Shown here: one piece after another, positions 21,286 through 31,689 of the stretch
Numbering within the stretch: the first letter of the stretch is position 1
How the letters are laid out: the number at the start of each line of letters is the position of its first letter
Source of the DNA: Massospora cicadina
Lineage: Eukaryota; Entomophthoromycota; Entomophthoromycetes; Entomophthorales; Entomophthoraceae
Assembly (NCBI GenBank): GCA_022478985.1
Contig: JAKSZP010005613.1
Span: forward strand, 1-64,000
Length of the DNA stretch: 64,000 nt
Direction: 5' to 3'
Made by a program: the position numbers and the translations under genes
The notes under the pieces: generated by a model
Told to the model about the DNA's origin: nothing
Databases searched by the model: none
The model's input: only the letters and a program-made list of their open reading frames with translations

Positions 21286-22332
21286 CTACATGAAACCAAG
21301 TTTGTTAAGCGGATGCAGATCCCCGTGAGAAAGTGAATAGGGAAGGAAAAGTTGAGATGTCAGAAGAAGCTAAACACAAAATTTTGGAGCAGGGATGGAA
21401 GCAAAAATACAGAAAGAGGCAGTCAGCGAATAACCCCAATTAATCCTGATATGGTACCGGAGCCAGAAGATTAGTATTGAGTGCTTACTGATGGGCTTTG
21501 TCAATAACACTGGACATATGGGCTGGCAACAAACAAGGGATGCTTGACGGGGGTTGCCAAATCATGCCCCCTATTAAAGCCATCAGCGGAAGATACCAAT
21601 GGGATGCACCAGAAATGAGATAGTCATGCAAGGAGCAAATGGCATCCTGCAAGCTATGACTATGAGCTTCTCAGAAGCTGAAGCAGAAGGAGTGATGGAA
21701 TCCAGGAGAGGCTGGAAGCTTCATGGCCCAACTTTGAAGAACTTGGCTGGCAAAGCGAAGAGCATAAGCAGTGATATCCAAATATAGGATGTTCTCAAGA
21801 TCAGAAAAATTTAGCAATGTGGATAAAATTTGGTGACTTGGGCCCTTAATTCTGCGTAAGGGAGCTCAAAATGAATGATGTTGCCAATGGTGAGTTCGGT
21901 GGCCAAGACAGCTGGCTTATAATATTGACTGAGTCAGAAGAGGAACTCAGGAAGCAAGTTCAACATGGTGAGGAAGGAATGATCAAGAGTGAAGGGCATT
22001 ATTTCAGGAGCATCAACGATGATGCTAGGTGTATCTACAAAAGGAGCTGAATCCAGGAGAGTTTCAAAATCCAGCTCTGGAATTGACAGCAGAGGAAGAA
22101 TTGGCCATGAGTCATTCGAGACAATCACTAGCCTGGTTTCAGAAGGGTTGGTTACCAATTCCAGTAGTTACATTGAAGGACTAGCCACTGGTTCCTGACT
22201 AGGCGTATGAGTCCTGGAAGGACCATAGAAGAGGTTCCGTCACACATCCCAATTCATCTGCTGGAAGATCCGAAAATCTTGATCAAACAAACTGTTGAGT
22301 AGCTGTTTGTATCGCAACTTGGAATTTGACAT
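21286..22332 (-). pseudogene. Antisense ORF of family A (E2 copy), function unknown
   Basis: Opposite in direction to gag-pol, between integrase and the 3' LTR. An ATG at 22332 and a TAG at 21286-21288 enclose exactly 349 codons. Several stops interrupt the frame (for example in the first 50 codons and near 21935). The frame matches the E1 copy residue for residue over long blocks, such as RLVIV, LPLLSIPELDF, HFELPYAELRAQV and KTSYI. Start and stop are at the same places in both. I recognise no family. Antisense ORFs at this position are known in some plant Ty3/gypsy elements. Confidence 0.65.
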
Positions 22333-22902
22333 ATGATCTGGATGAAAGGGGGATGTCAGACTTATAAAATAGTTGACATTATGCACTCTACAATCAATTA
22401 AGCTCGATTTTCAGAGAATTTAATCTCAAAATTAATGGGATAAACTTTTTAGAGAAAATTCTAAGAATGATATGAGCAATGAGGTTATGAGAAGAAAAAT
22501 AACATGGGCAAACATAAACGAGCATTATTAATTGGGCTGCAAAACAAACATTGACAGCATGAGTCTCCTGTCAAGGATAAAGAGAAAATCAGGAAATCAA
22601 GGATGCCGGATTAATAATTGTGAATATGACTTTGGGTCATATGCCCTGACGGGGAGAAAACTGGATCCCAGGATTATATTGTCACAAGTAAATCGATCAT
22701 CCTGGCACAACAGTAGATCTTGGGGACTGCGCTCTGAGTAGGCGGTAGCAAGGATGAAGAGGAAGAGAGCCGCATGCCAAAGGTCATCCCAAGCAGCATT
22801 AAATACTGATGATCATACTCTGCTTGAACAAATGAAGTATTCAACCGAGTGTCTGAAGCAGTGTTCTCCTGCCCCAATCCTTTTTCTCACTAGAAATCTA
22901 GG
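22333..22902 (-). other. Conserved region between antisense ORF and 3' LTR (E2 copy)
   Basis: No gag-pol coding. On the minus strand a frame at 22877-22674 contains a hydrophobic stretch followed by Ser-rich residues (LMLLGMTFGMRL, SSSSSLLPP). The same stretch is recognisable in E1 (44989-44744). It could be a leader exon, a promoter or untranslated region for the antisense ORF, or simply well-preserved element sequence. Confidence 0.4.
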
Positions 22903-22915
22903 CAAGAGGGGGATG
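22903..22915 (+). other. Polypurine tract of E2
   Basis: CAAGAGGGGGATG immediately before the 3' LTR start TGTTGGGA. E1 has CAAGTGGGGGATG at the same place. Confidence 0.85.
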
Positions 22916-24002
22916 TGTTGGGATTTTTTTCCCATATTCCCAGCTAGCTAGATTACCAGGAATCACTAGGTGATAATTCCCTAATGTGAGGTTAATTGGA
23001 AATCTTTTGACCCTGATTTTAGGGTAAATATGTTTGGAGGATTTTAGGTTATTCACCTGGTTGTATCAATCATGGATCAATCCAGACAAATGCTTAAGAT
23101 CTTGTCGGGCAGAGTTGCTGACGAGATAGGGGCATTTGATAGTTGATTAACTATCAGGTGTACCAATTTGGATTGGTCTGTTTTCATCATTAACTGATTG
23201 GGAATGTAAGGAGTAAGTTGCGAGGCGAGTGATGCTATCTGCAACTAGCAAATCGATTAGCTGGCTCATGACCTACCTTAGTGGGTAACAAGTTCCATTA
23301 CCTAAGCAGGTCGCTTGCCAAGTATGATTGGTTTGCTTGGATTGAGAGGAAAATGTTAGAAACATATTTTCTAATTCTTTCCATTTTAGGTCTTGAGGAT
23401 GTCCAATGATGGAATACTAACCAGGATGGGGAATACCATCACTGCTGAGATGAGAAAATGTTACCAAATGGTAACAGCTGCCGTTTCATCAAAGGAGTCA
23501 ACCAAGGGTTGAGTGTCAAATCCCCCACTATAAATTCCCTAGAATTCAATTATAATAAGAAACACAACAGAGTATAGAGTAGATATACTAGCTTAGTAAA
23601 CTTTATCAACTTTCATTTGATATATTCTTTCTCAGAGATATTATTGCTGTGTGCAATAGTTGGAAGACTCTTTAAAGGAAATTATTAAGGATCTGAGAGG
23701 AGATCTAGAGAAGAAGCATAATCAAATCAGGGATTGTTGGTGACTGTGTATCAAACCAGTGAAGATGTAAACTATAATTAAAGAGAAGAGCAGGTTAAGC
23801 AGTACAAGGGAATAACTCCCTATTATGAAACATCACAAGTTTTTGAGCGGAAATACTGGCTGAGCGTTGGGCTGAGATCTATGATTTCTATTCAACTATG
23901 GATAATATCATCATACTATTATCAACCAATTAAATCAACTATCATACAATGGGGACGAATTACACATAAATCTGAACCTGTGCAAGTAATAAGCTTATAG
24001 GG
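22916..24002 (+). repeat. LTR-A, E2 3' LTR, first part
   Basis: TGTTGGGATTTTTTTCC to the target site TAGGG. The last 39 bp are found at 31340-31378 beyond B1. Together they make 1126 bp, against 1127 bp for the 5' LTR. Confidence 0.9.
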
Positions 24003-24478
24003 TGTTAATTATTGGCGTCTGGTATTGATTCTGCCGAGTTGGATTTGCACAGGGTACTAGCCACTGAGCAACCAAATCGGATGATTTAAGGATCATCAAT
24101 TTCTTAATAAAACTCAATAAAATATATATGGGGCTATCACCCCTTATTTCTACCTTTATTTTAATAACTTGCAGACTTTTCTGCGCTCCTCTTTCCTCAT
24201 AAAAGACTACTCCCTTTAATCTTCTATGAAACTCTTTATACCTTGGTTCCCCAGCCGGATGCAGACTCAGCTTGGTAATCTTCTATTCCTCTTCCTTTTC
24301 CAAATTGCTCTTATTCAGATCGAATCTCAGCATAAATCCTCTCAATTTGCCAAATGTCGTCATCTTGATTAATTATAAGTTGTGTATCCCTTTTTCATAA
24401 ACCTTGAGACACATCTTAATCCCTCTCCAATCTACCAATATGGGTAGTGTATTGTCCAGTCATATCAACTTCCCAACA
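24003..24478 (-). repeat. LTR-B, B1 left copy (3' LTR)
   Basis: TGTTAATT to CCAACA, 476 bp. On its inner side lies TTACCCCTTTTGAC, the complement of the polypurine tract. Confidence 0.9.
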
Positions 24479-25600
24479 TTACCCCTTTTGACTGGATGAT
24501 AGGCTCTTATTGTTTGTATGCTCGAAGGAACTTTGCGTGGACTCACTTGATAATCTGACCCTCAGCAGGTTCCTTAATTGTGTAAACATCCATGCCAGTC
24601 TTCTTAATCTCAAATGGGCCAGTCCAAATGTCGGAGAGCTTATTTTTCCGTCCAAATCTATGCTGGTTGTGGAAGAAAACATAGTTTCCCACAGCGAACA
24701 ACGGAAGTCTGCTCCGGCACTTCTAGTTGGCCGCTTAGTCACAAACCTTCTTGGCCAAACTTGTGGAGTAGGCTTCCATTTGCAACTTGATCAGTGTATT
24801 TGTGAGTGTCTTCAGATATCGCTGAGGATTCAAACCACCGGTGTCCTCTACACATGAATATAGAAAGGCAGGCAGAGCCAGATGTCAACCATACAGCAGT
24901 TAAAACAGACTCTTACCAGTGGCTTAATATTTCTGATATTATAAGCGAACACAGCAGTAGTTAGAAGGGCACTCCATTCTGAGGGCTGATCAGTTACCAA
25001 TTTGTGGAGTATGTTCATTAGGGTTTTGTTGATTCGCTCCACCATCCCTTTTGGTTCTTTATGATAGAGGGTGGTCAAAACCCCACGAATCACCATCGGC
25101 TCATTTAACTTTGACAGGATATGCAAAGTAAAGTTGGTAAAGTTGTCCATCATAATGAACTGTGGGTAGCCATGCCGCTGTATAACACACTCCATTATAA
25201 ACTTGGCAGTGGTGACCAAGCCCAAGTCGCTTTTAGCCCTGGCTTCCACCTATCAGTTCAAATGATCAATGGAAACAATTATATACTTGGATCAATTGGC
25301 ACTAGTTGGCAGAGGTCCCACTAAATCAATGGAAACGGTGTGCCATGTGAACCAGGGTTTCACTAGTTGGCAGGTGGTTTTCTTGCGGAAAGGCTTTTCC
25401 ACTTGACACTGATGGCAACAGCTAATGTTTCTAATACATCATAATGCATGCTTTCCTAGAAGTATCAGGGTTGCAAAAACTCTAGCATTTTCTGCAATCC
25501 TCCATGTCCTACAGCCTGATGAGCATCCATAATTATCAAGGGTCTAGCCGAAGGCTTAGGAAAATTCAGCGTCAAGTCTCTAATCTGCTTGTATAATTTA
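24479..25600 (-). pseudogene. pol: B1 integrase
   Basis: The zinc domain remnant lies near 25560-25390. Frame 25249-24848 holds [21 protein letters not shown] (second catalytic Asp present) and PKGMVERINKTLMN (catalytic Glu present). Frame 24742-24479 carries the C-terminal SH3-like domain and runs into the polypurine tract. Frameshifts lie near 25250 and 24850. Confidence 0.88.
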
Positions 25601-25839
25601 TCCCCTCATATGAATGTATTCTCCCTGAGTCCATCTAACACCTTGATTACCTGCAGCGGCTCATCCTGGTATTTGTTCGCCACCATCTTTTTGTACATTA
25701 TATCAGCTAGAACTGCTGTGATAGCGACCATGAGCAATTGAGAAAGACAATCCACGTTTTGATGTTTTGCTCCAGGTCAATGTAAAATTTCAAAATCATA
25801 TGCTTGCAGCTTCAGATATCAACATGCGAGCCATCCTTC

Positions 25840-26290
25840 CCGTTCACAAAGAACTGTAGCCAGCACAAGGAAGCGTGATCTGTCACTACTTTAAATTTTA
25901 CCCCATGCGAATATACCCAAAACTGTTTGTAAGTGTAGATCACTGATAGACACTCCCACTCAGTTATGGTGTAGTTTCATTCATGACAGTTCAAGATTTG
26001 ACTACAGAATGCAACATGATGTTCCACGCCATCATCATCCTTCTGGGATAATACTGCCCTAATATAGCGAGGGATGCATCCATTTGTACTATGAACTGTT
26101 TGTTGAAGTTGGGGTATTGCAAAATGAGTGCGCTTGCTAACATGGTATGCAATACATTGAAAGCATTCTGGCATCATTTTGTCCAATTGAAAGAAGCATT
26201 TTTCTTTAATAACTCGAAAAGTGGGGCCCCAATGCAGCTGAAATTGGGAATGAACCATCAGTAATAACCAAACATCCCCAGAAACACCTG
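25840..26290 (-). pseudogene. pol: B1 RNase H
   Basis: Frame 26258-25977 covers the region following the RT thumb and the RNase H start, ending DDGVEHHVAFCSQILNCHE. The ECLSVIYTYKQF-type helix and the VVTDHASL segment follow in another frame to about 25870. The catalytic carboxylates are only partly readable. Confidence 0.8.
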
Positions 26291-27130
26291 AATGCCCCGT
26301 TTATTCCCTGGCTGAGTCATCTTGCCTATCGTTTCCACTTTAGCCAGCTGTGGTTTGAGCCCATTTGAATCCACAACAAACCCAAGGTATTACAATTGCT
26401 CTTTAAAAAGATGGTACTTTTGGGGCTTAATTTTGATATTAGTGGAAGTGAGGCGCTGAAACAATTGTTCCAAGTGGTCCAGGTGCTCTGTAAATGTCCG
26501 CAAAAACACATTGATGTCGTCAAGGTAAACTAGGATGCAGGACAGCTTTAAATCACTTAAAATTGTAACCATGGCACACTGGAACGTAGCTGGGGTGTTA
26601 CACAACCCTTGCGGCATGTGAGTCAGCTGGAACAACCCTCCTGAGGTGATGATCACACATTTCTCCCATTCTGTTAATGGCAATTTGATCTCCCAATACC
26701 CTAAGATCAGATCCATGGCGGAAAAATAGTTCGCCCCACCCAATCAGTCTAATGCATCATCAATCCATGGAAGAGGGTAGGAATCTTTCTTCATTACGTT
26801 ATTGAGTTTACAATAGTCAATATAACCCAATTTTAGCCATCCTTTTTCTTTACGATGAGCACAGGTGATTCCCATGGAATGTTTGACAGCTCTAACATTC
26901 CTTGCTTGATAAGTTTATCCACTTTTTCAGAGACAACCTCTTCCGCTGCTTTTATACATCTAATAGGACGCGAACAAATGGGAGGGTGATCCCCTGTATC
27001 TATATGATGTACCACCCCTTGAGTGCACCCCAAGTCATGATTTTTATTTGCAAAGATATCCCGATACTTTTCAAATAATGCTATAGCCTTATCTTGCTGA
27101 CCCACTGATAATCCCATGGGCACTTCCCGC
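26290..27130 (-). pseudogene. pol: B1 reverse transcriptase
   Basis: Starts in frame 27378-26833 with RPIRCIKAAEEVVSEKVDKL and SPVLIVKKKDG. Frame 26743-26390 reads YFSAMDLILGYWEIKLPL, HMPQGLCNTPATFQ and YLDDINVF (YLDD at 26516-26527). The palm is uninterrupted over about 118 residues. A frameshift separates fingers from palm, and the thumb is broken. Confidence 0.92.
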
Positions 27131-27199
27131 GGAACCACAGTCAGTATGCCAAATGAGGAGTGAGCCAGTAGTCCAAGATCCTCCCATAAGCTGAAATCA

Positions 27200-27480
27200 T
27201 GAATACAACAAACTTCCTCTATAGGGATGAAGTGTAGGTAAGCCACCACTTGGTGCCACCGGATCATTATTGCCTTCTTCTGTAGGTTTTCTAACAGCAC
27301 TTTCACCTCCCCATTCCCTGGTAGCAGTAACCCTGGAGCCACATGTGGTTCGAGCTGCAAGTGATGGTGAGGCGCCATAATTTCTCCATAAAGCCCCTTA
27401 GGGACATCAATTTCAAGCCCAGTCCCTATTATGCTCTGGTGTTCAGATGGCAGGCTTAAAGCATGCGTTGCTCAAAGTGG
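27200..27480 (-). pseudogene. B1 dUTPase-like domain
   Basis: The minus strand near 27435-27375 reads LPSEHQSIIGTGLEIDVP then KGLYGEIM. It continues in frame 27378-26833 with PHVAPGLLLPGNGEVKVLL, ENL and IRWHQVVAYLHFIP. The strand order is that of dUTPase. The motif 3 Asp is absent, as in the other copies. The domain is joined without a gap to RT in the same frame. Confidence 0.72.
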
Positions 27481-27559
27481 GATTCCTTTGTACTCATATA
27501 TCTGGTTGGGGAGGATCCTAGTCCAATGACTCAGTTGCTGATAGCAAACAGGAATCACT

Positions 27560-28050
27560 CCATCACTGTATGCTAGATTGACCTGACTGGAGTGGACTGG
27601 ATCCTTTGGGATTCCACCAGAGGAAAAATATACTGAAATCTGTTGGCTGAACATGGTAAGGGTTTCTTCCGCCATATTTACCAAAACGCTGAATTTCCAC
27701 TTGAAAGCCGCGCCATTTTAACATATCATAGTTGTTATTTGGCAAAACTACCACTGGAGCGGACACCTGGACTGACCCAAATCGTAAAGGGAACGCGCTA
27801 TATGCTCCTTATGACACAGTGCTGTGCGTTCCCGCAGTCCCATATACTACTCAATGGTCCACATTCAGTTTCAACATAAGTTTAGCCACCAACCTGGTGG
27901 AGACTATGTTCACAGGTGCTCCCATGTCTATAATAGCGCAGATTTTTGTGTTTTGAACGAATATGTCGCAATAAGTACATTCCAAGTAAGAAAAATCATC
28001 AGTGTTTATTACTTGTACGTTCAAGGGCTTTGTGTTACTCAAAAGGAAGA
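27560..28050 (-). pseudogene. pol: B1 aspartic protease
   Basis: Frame 28042-27851 contains KICAIIDMGAPVNIVSTRL: the active-site triplet DTG has become DMG (Asp codon at 27926-27928). The second half reads VVLPNNNYDML in frame 27766-27563. Probably inactive because of the Thr-to-Met change. Confidence 0.85.
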
Positions 28051-28059
28051 AACGCTCTT

Positions 28060-30300
28060 GCTGACCTAAGGATACTCACTAGTGATTTTCTCCACCAGAA
28101 TAGCTACATTAACCCCTACTAAAGGAGTGATGTTTGGCGAAGGATTCGCTTTGATGGTGCCAGTCTGTTCCAGGATCTGCCACGCATATGGCTTCTGCAC
28201 ATCTTGGCGGAACTCAGCCCAATTGGGTGAACTTTCACTCTCAGAAGCAGAAGCAGAAGTATCCAACAAAAGCTGCTGGTATAACAAATCATCCATTTAA
28301 GGTTCAATTTCTACTCAGAAAGTCCTTTGGAAATTGTTAAAGACAAGTGAATTGGGCTTATAAGAGATAGAGCGTCCCATTTTTATTCCGTTTGAGCTTT
28401 TCCCTGCTCGATTATCTTAGCTGGCATTGCATACACTTGTGGTTTGCTAGGGCAATTGGCTGCATAATGCCCTCTTTGTCCGCACTGGAAGCAAGTGTTC
28501 ATAAAAGGTGCATATATATGTTTGGGCTGGAAGGACCAGGTCAAAAATTGCCAGTAAGGTTACAAGATTGCGGCAAATTGGTGAAGCATACATATGCTGG
28601 AAAGGGTCTACTGACTCATATGAGGGACAAATATGTTCCAGCGGCTGATAACCCAGTCGCTGCGGCCTATATTCAGAAAGGGATGGAGCGGGGGAAACAG
28701 AGATAATTTGGGCTATGTTGGGGGCGCTGTTCATGGTGGAGAGTTGATGTAAGGCGTTCACAATTTGAATAAGTCTGATATCCCCATCCAACACATGAGA
28801 CATAGCGTTATATAGTTCCTGATATGGTTTGACAGTCTGCCATCATCGCTATACCTACATCCTCAGTGGTCAAGATATTAGCCCCAAGTAGAACGTCTGC
28901 TTCCACCAAAAACTGCTCAGCAAATTCTGACAGGGTCTCATTTTGGTAAAACTGTATAGTCATAAAATTGGCTTTCCGTTGAGATATCTTGGTAGCACCC
29001 CCAAACAGCCAGATAATGATTGCTTTTACTTTTTCATAGGATACCGAGCTATTTGGAATTTAGCAGGTAACTTGATCAGCGCTTTCCACATATAAAGCAG
29101 ACAGCAACAGTTTTGCCTTTCGTTGATAAGTAGCCCCTTCCACAGAAAATTCAAAACGCTTAAAGTAACTGTGTAGATTCCTGTCATGACTGAAAGGAGG
29201 TAATTTTTTGATACGAGCAAATTTTCTTTGCTCTAGGTTCCTGCTGCAAGGGGCAGGCAAATTGTTTTTGGAGCAACTTTGGGAACTATTATTTTGTGCA
29301 TTATCATAAAGCCAGCCGGATGAGCTTGAACCTGTCAAAAAGGAATCAGAGAAGTAGTGTCGCATGGGGGGTCTATTGTACCACCCAATGGATATTAATT
29401 TTCTGATCCATAACATTCCTCCCCCGAGTCACCACTAACTGCCTCATCCCCCCTGGCTCCAGGTACGCCCCATGAACTGTGTATTGATCAACTGCTCCGC
29501 TTTAACTGAATAACAATTATACTGTCTATCCTGAAATTCCTGTTGCAGTATTTTATACTGATGTTGCAATTCCTGGCAGAATTCCCTTTCTTTGTTCAGT
29601 TTTTGTTCCACAGATTGTAATCATGAAAGAACTTCCTCAATTATATTCTACAGGTGGGTTTGCTGTCAATTTTCATTTTCTGCTTGCTAGTTGGCATTGT
29701 TTATTTGGTTAACAAGGGAGGATCATCCCATACCGCTTCATCATTGGCCCATCAAAGGGTATCAAGGCGCCCTTTCATGTCCGCATACTCTCTTATCTCA
29801 CCAATCAGAAGAGGAAAGGCTCGTTGGCACTCAGCCTGACTAACGACTTCCAGTTATGTAACTCGATAAATAAGCTGGAGATACTCAGGAGATGTTGACC
29901 AAAGGATAAGCGCGTTATCTGTTGTTTGCTGGGTATTCCATTTTATATGGAGTTGGTTTACTTCTTTTGATAGAGAGCTGACTTGGGCTGCCACTTGCTG
30001 TTCCATCAGGGTCATTCTTTCCTTGAGCTGGGCAATCACAGCTTCAAGAGCTTTCACCCATCCAGCTAGCTCCATCATACAGCACTCAGTATTATTCCTA
30101 AGGTTGTTACATCCTGAATCCGCTCCACTGATAGGCCATGCTGATCCAGCAGTTCCCTTATTACTCAAAGTAATTCTGAATTTAACTGTGGTACCAGAAT
30201 GTCCAATAGATGGTGGACGTCCCCAACACAATGATCCATCTGTGCCAGAACCCCTTGTATTTCTGAAGACAAATGATCGAGGTGGTCAAGCAGGAGTCGA
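28060..30300 (-). pseudogene. gag: B1 Gag with coiled coil and zinc knuckle
   Basis: From the 5' side: a heptad-like helix (ALEAVIAQLKERMTLMEQQV in frame 30231-29854), the capsid-like region (LPPFSHDRNLHSYFKRFEFS near 29250; KAKLLLSAL near 29100), a Tyr/Pro-rich linker (frame 28803-28447) and the knuckle CFQCGQRGHYAANC at 28452-28493, a perfect CX2CX4HX4C. An acidic Ser-rich segment at 28296-28066 links to protease. Several frameshifts are present. Confidence 0.88.
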
Positions 30301-30839
30301 GTAATGTGCTGCTGTGCTTGTGTGAACTGTATACATCTCTGATTTCAATATTATGATGATCCAGAACATTGAGTTTTGGCGAATCAAAGGTTGCACATAA
30401 GCAACAAGATATTTCTCAAATCTGTGGGTACTGAGGCGGCAGGCTAACCCCATAGTAGTTGTTTCCAAATAAGACATGTACAGCGCGTATCAATTTTCTT
30501 GATCGCGTTGGTTATAGAACAGACTCAGGGCATTTTCCCCAGTCTCATCCTCATATGGCGATATCCATGCAACAGCCATTCCATAATATTTCTCAGTTGT
30601 TGGGGAGTCACATTTATGGAGCGTCCTTGTTGGTTGGTCATCATCTCGGGGCAATTCTCAAATTGAAAATTAATCCTAACTTCATCATCCCCTGGTTTGG
30701 TAACAGTAAATAATGTTGGTTTGGGGTTAGTTGCCTCCTGGGCTTCTTCAGCATACCACGCCTGGAATCTAATCAGGGTATGTCAAAACAAATGAGGACT
30801 CATCATTGTTTTTTACCAAACTATAGTTGCTAAGTGGCC

Positions 30840-30857
30840 CCCTGTAGTGAGCACCAC
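30840..30857 (-). other. Primer-binding site of B1
   Basis: CCCTGTAGTGAGCACCAC on the plus strand, next to the right LTR. On the minus strand it reads GTGGTGCTCACTACAGGG. Confidence 0.88.
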
Positions 30858-31334
30858 TGTTAATTCTCGGCGTCTGGGCTTGATTCCACCTAGTTGGATT
30901 TGCACAGGGTATTAGCCACTGAGCAATTAAATCAGATGATTTGAGGATCACCAATTTTTAATAAAACTTGATAAAATATATATGGAACTATCGCCCCTTA
31001 TTTCTACCTTTATTTTAATATAACTTGCAGACTTTTCTGTGCTCCTCTTTCCCTCATAAAAGACTACTCCCTTTAATCTTCCATGAGACTCTTTATACCT
31101 CAGTTCCCCAGCCAAATGCAGCCTCAGCTTGGTAATCTTTATTCCTCTTCCTTTTCTAAATTACTCTCATTTGGATCAAATCTCGGCATAAATCCTCCTA
31201 ATTTGCTGAATGTTGGCATCTTGATTAATTATAATTTGTGTATCCCTTTTTTGTAAATCTTAAGACTCATCTTGATCCTCCTCAGATCCACCAATATGGG
31301 TAGCGTATTGTCCAGTCATATCAACTTCCTGACA
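30858..31334 (-). repeat. LTR-B, B1 right copy (5' LTR)
   Basis: TGTTAATT to CTGACA, 477 bp, against 476 bp for the left copy. Confidence 0.92.
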
Positions 31335-31339
31335 TAGGG

Positions 31340-31378
31340 GTTATTGGCTGAAAGTAAACAACCCCATAAATTTTTACA
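31340..31378 (+). repeat. LTR-A, E2 3' LTR, last 39 bp
   Basis: GTTATTGGCTGAAAGTAAAC onward to TTTTTACA. It matches the end of the E2 5' LTR (15600-15639). It is followed by the E2 target duplication AACTG. Confidence 0.9.
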
Positions 31379-31383
31379 AACTG

Positions 31384-31655
31384 TAAACAGGGATCTGAGT
31401 GCAGATCAAGTTAGGTGGTACCAGGTAATGAATCCCTATTCAGAACATTATAAGTATTTCAGGAAATACTGGCTGAGTGTTGGACTAATTTCTAGTACCT
31501 CAATTCAACTATGGATAATAGTCGCCATACTATCATCAACAATTATATTTCACTATCAAACAACTTGTTGAATTGCAAACAACTGAACCTATGCGGTCAA
31601 TATAATTATAGGGGTTATTAACCAAGGTTAATCAGAAAACCTATAAAGTTTAACG
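31384..31655 (+). repeat. LTR-A, E1 5' LTR, second part
   Basis: Continues LTR-A from the point where 14512 stops, aligning with 45930-46203. With the first part it makes 1140 bp, against 1145 bp for the 3' LTR. The primer-binding site TGGTGCTCAATACAGGGG follows at 31658-31675. Confidence 0.88.
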
Positions 31656-31657
31656 AT

Positions 31658-31675
31658 TGGTGCTCAATACAGGGG
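31658..31675 (+). other. Primer-binding site of E1
   Basis: TGGTGCTCAATACAGGGG, just downstream of the 5' LTR end. It differs by one base from the window consensus. Confidence 0.85.
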
Positions 31676-31689
31676 TGTAGTTGAGTAGA

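Larger units (their letters stand above)
24003..31334 (-). mobile_element. Ty3/gypsy family-B element B1
   Basis: It is inserted in reverse in the E2 3' LTR with a perfect duplication TAGGG (23998-24002 and 31335-31339). LTRs are 24003-24478 and 30858-31334. The minus strand carries gag, protease, dUTPase-like domain, RT, RNase H and integrase. RT keeps YLDD. It is one of the better-preserved copies but still has stops and frameshifts. It is younger than E2, because it lies inside it. Confidence 0.92.
14513..31378 (+). mobile_element. Ty3/gypsy family-A element E2
   Basis: It is inserted in the E1 LTR with target duplication AACCG (14508-14512) and AACTG (31379-31383), one CpG-to-TpG change apart. 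The 5' LTR is 14513-15639 and the 3' LTR 22916-24002 plus 31340-31378. The interruption is B1. The body (15640-22915) has the same gene order as E1, including the antisense ORF. It keeps an intact YLDD in RT but has stops and frameshifts throughout. Confidence 0.9.
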
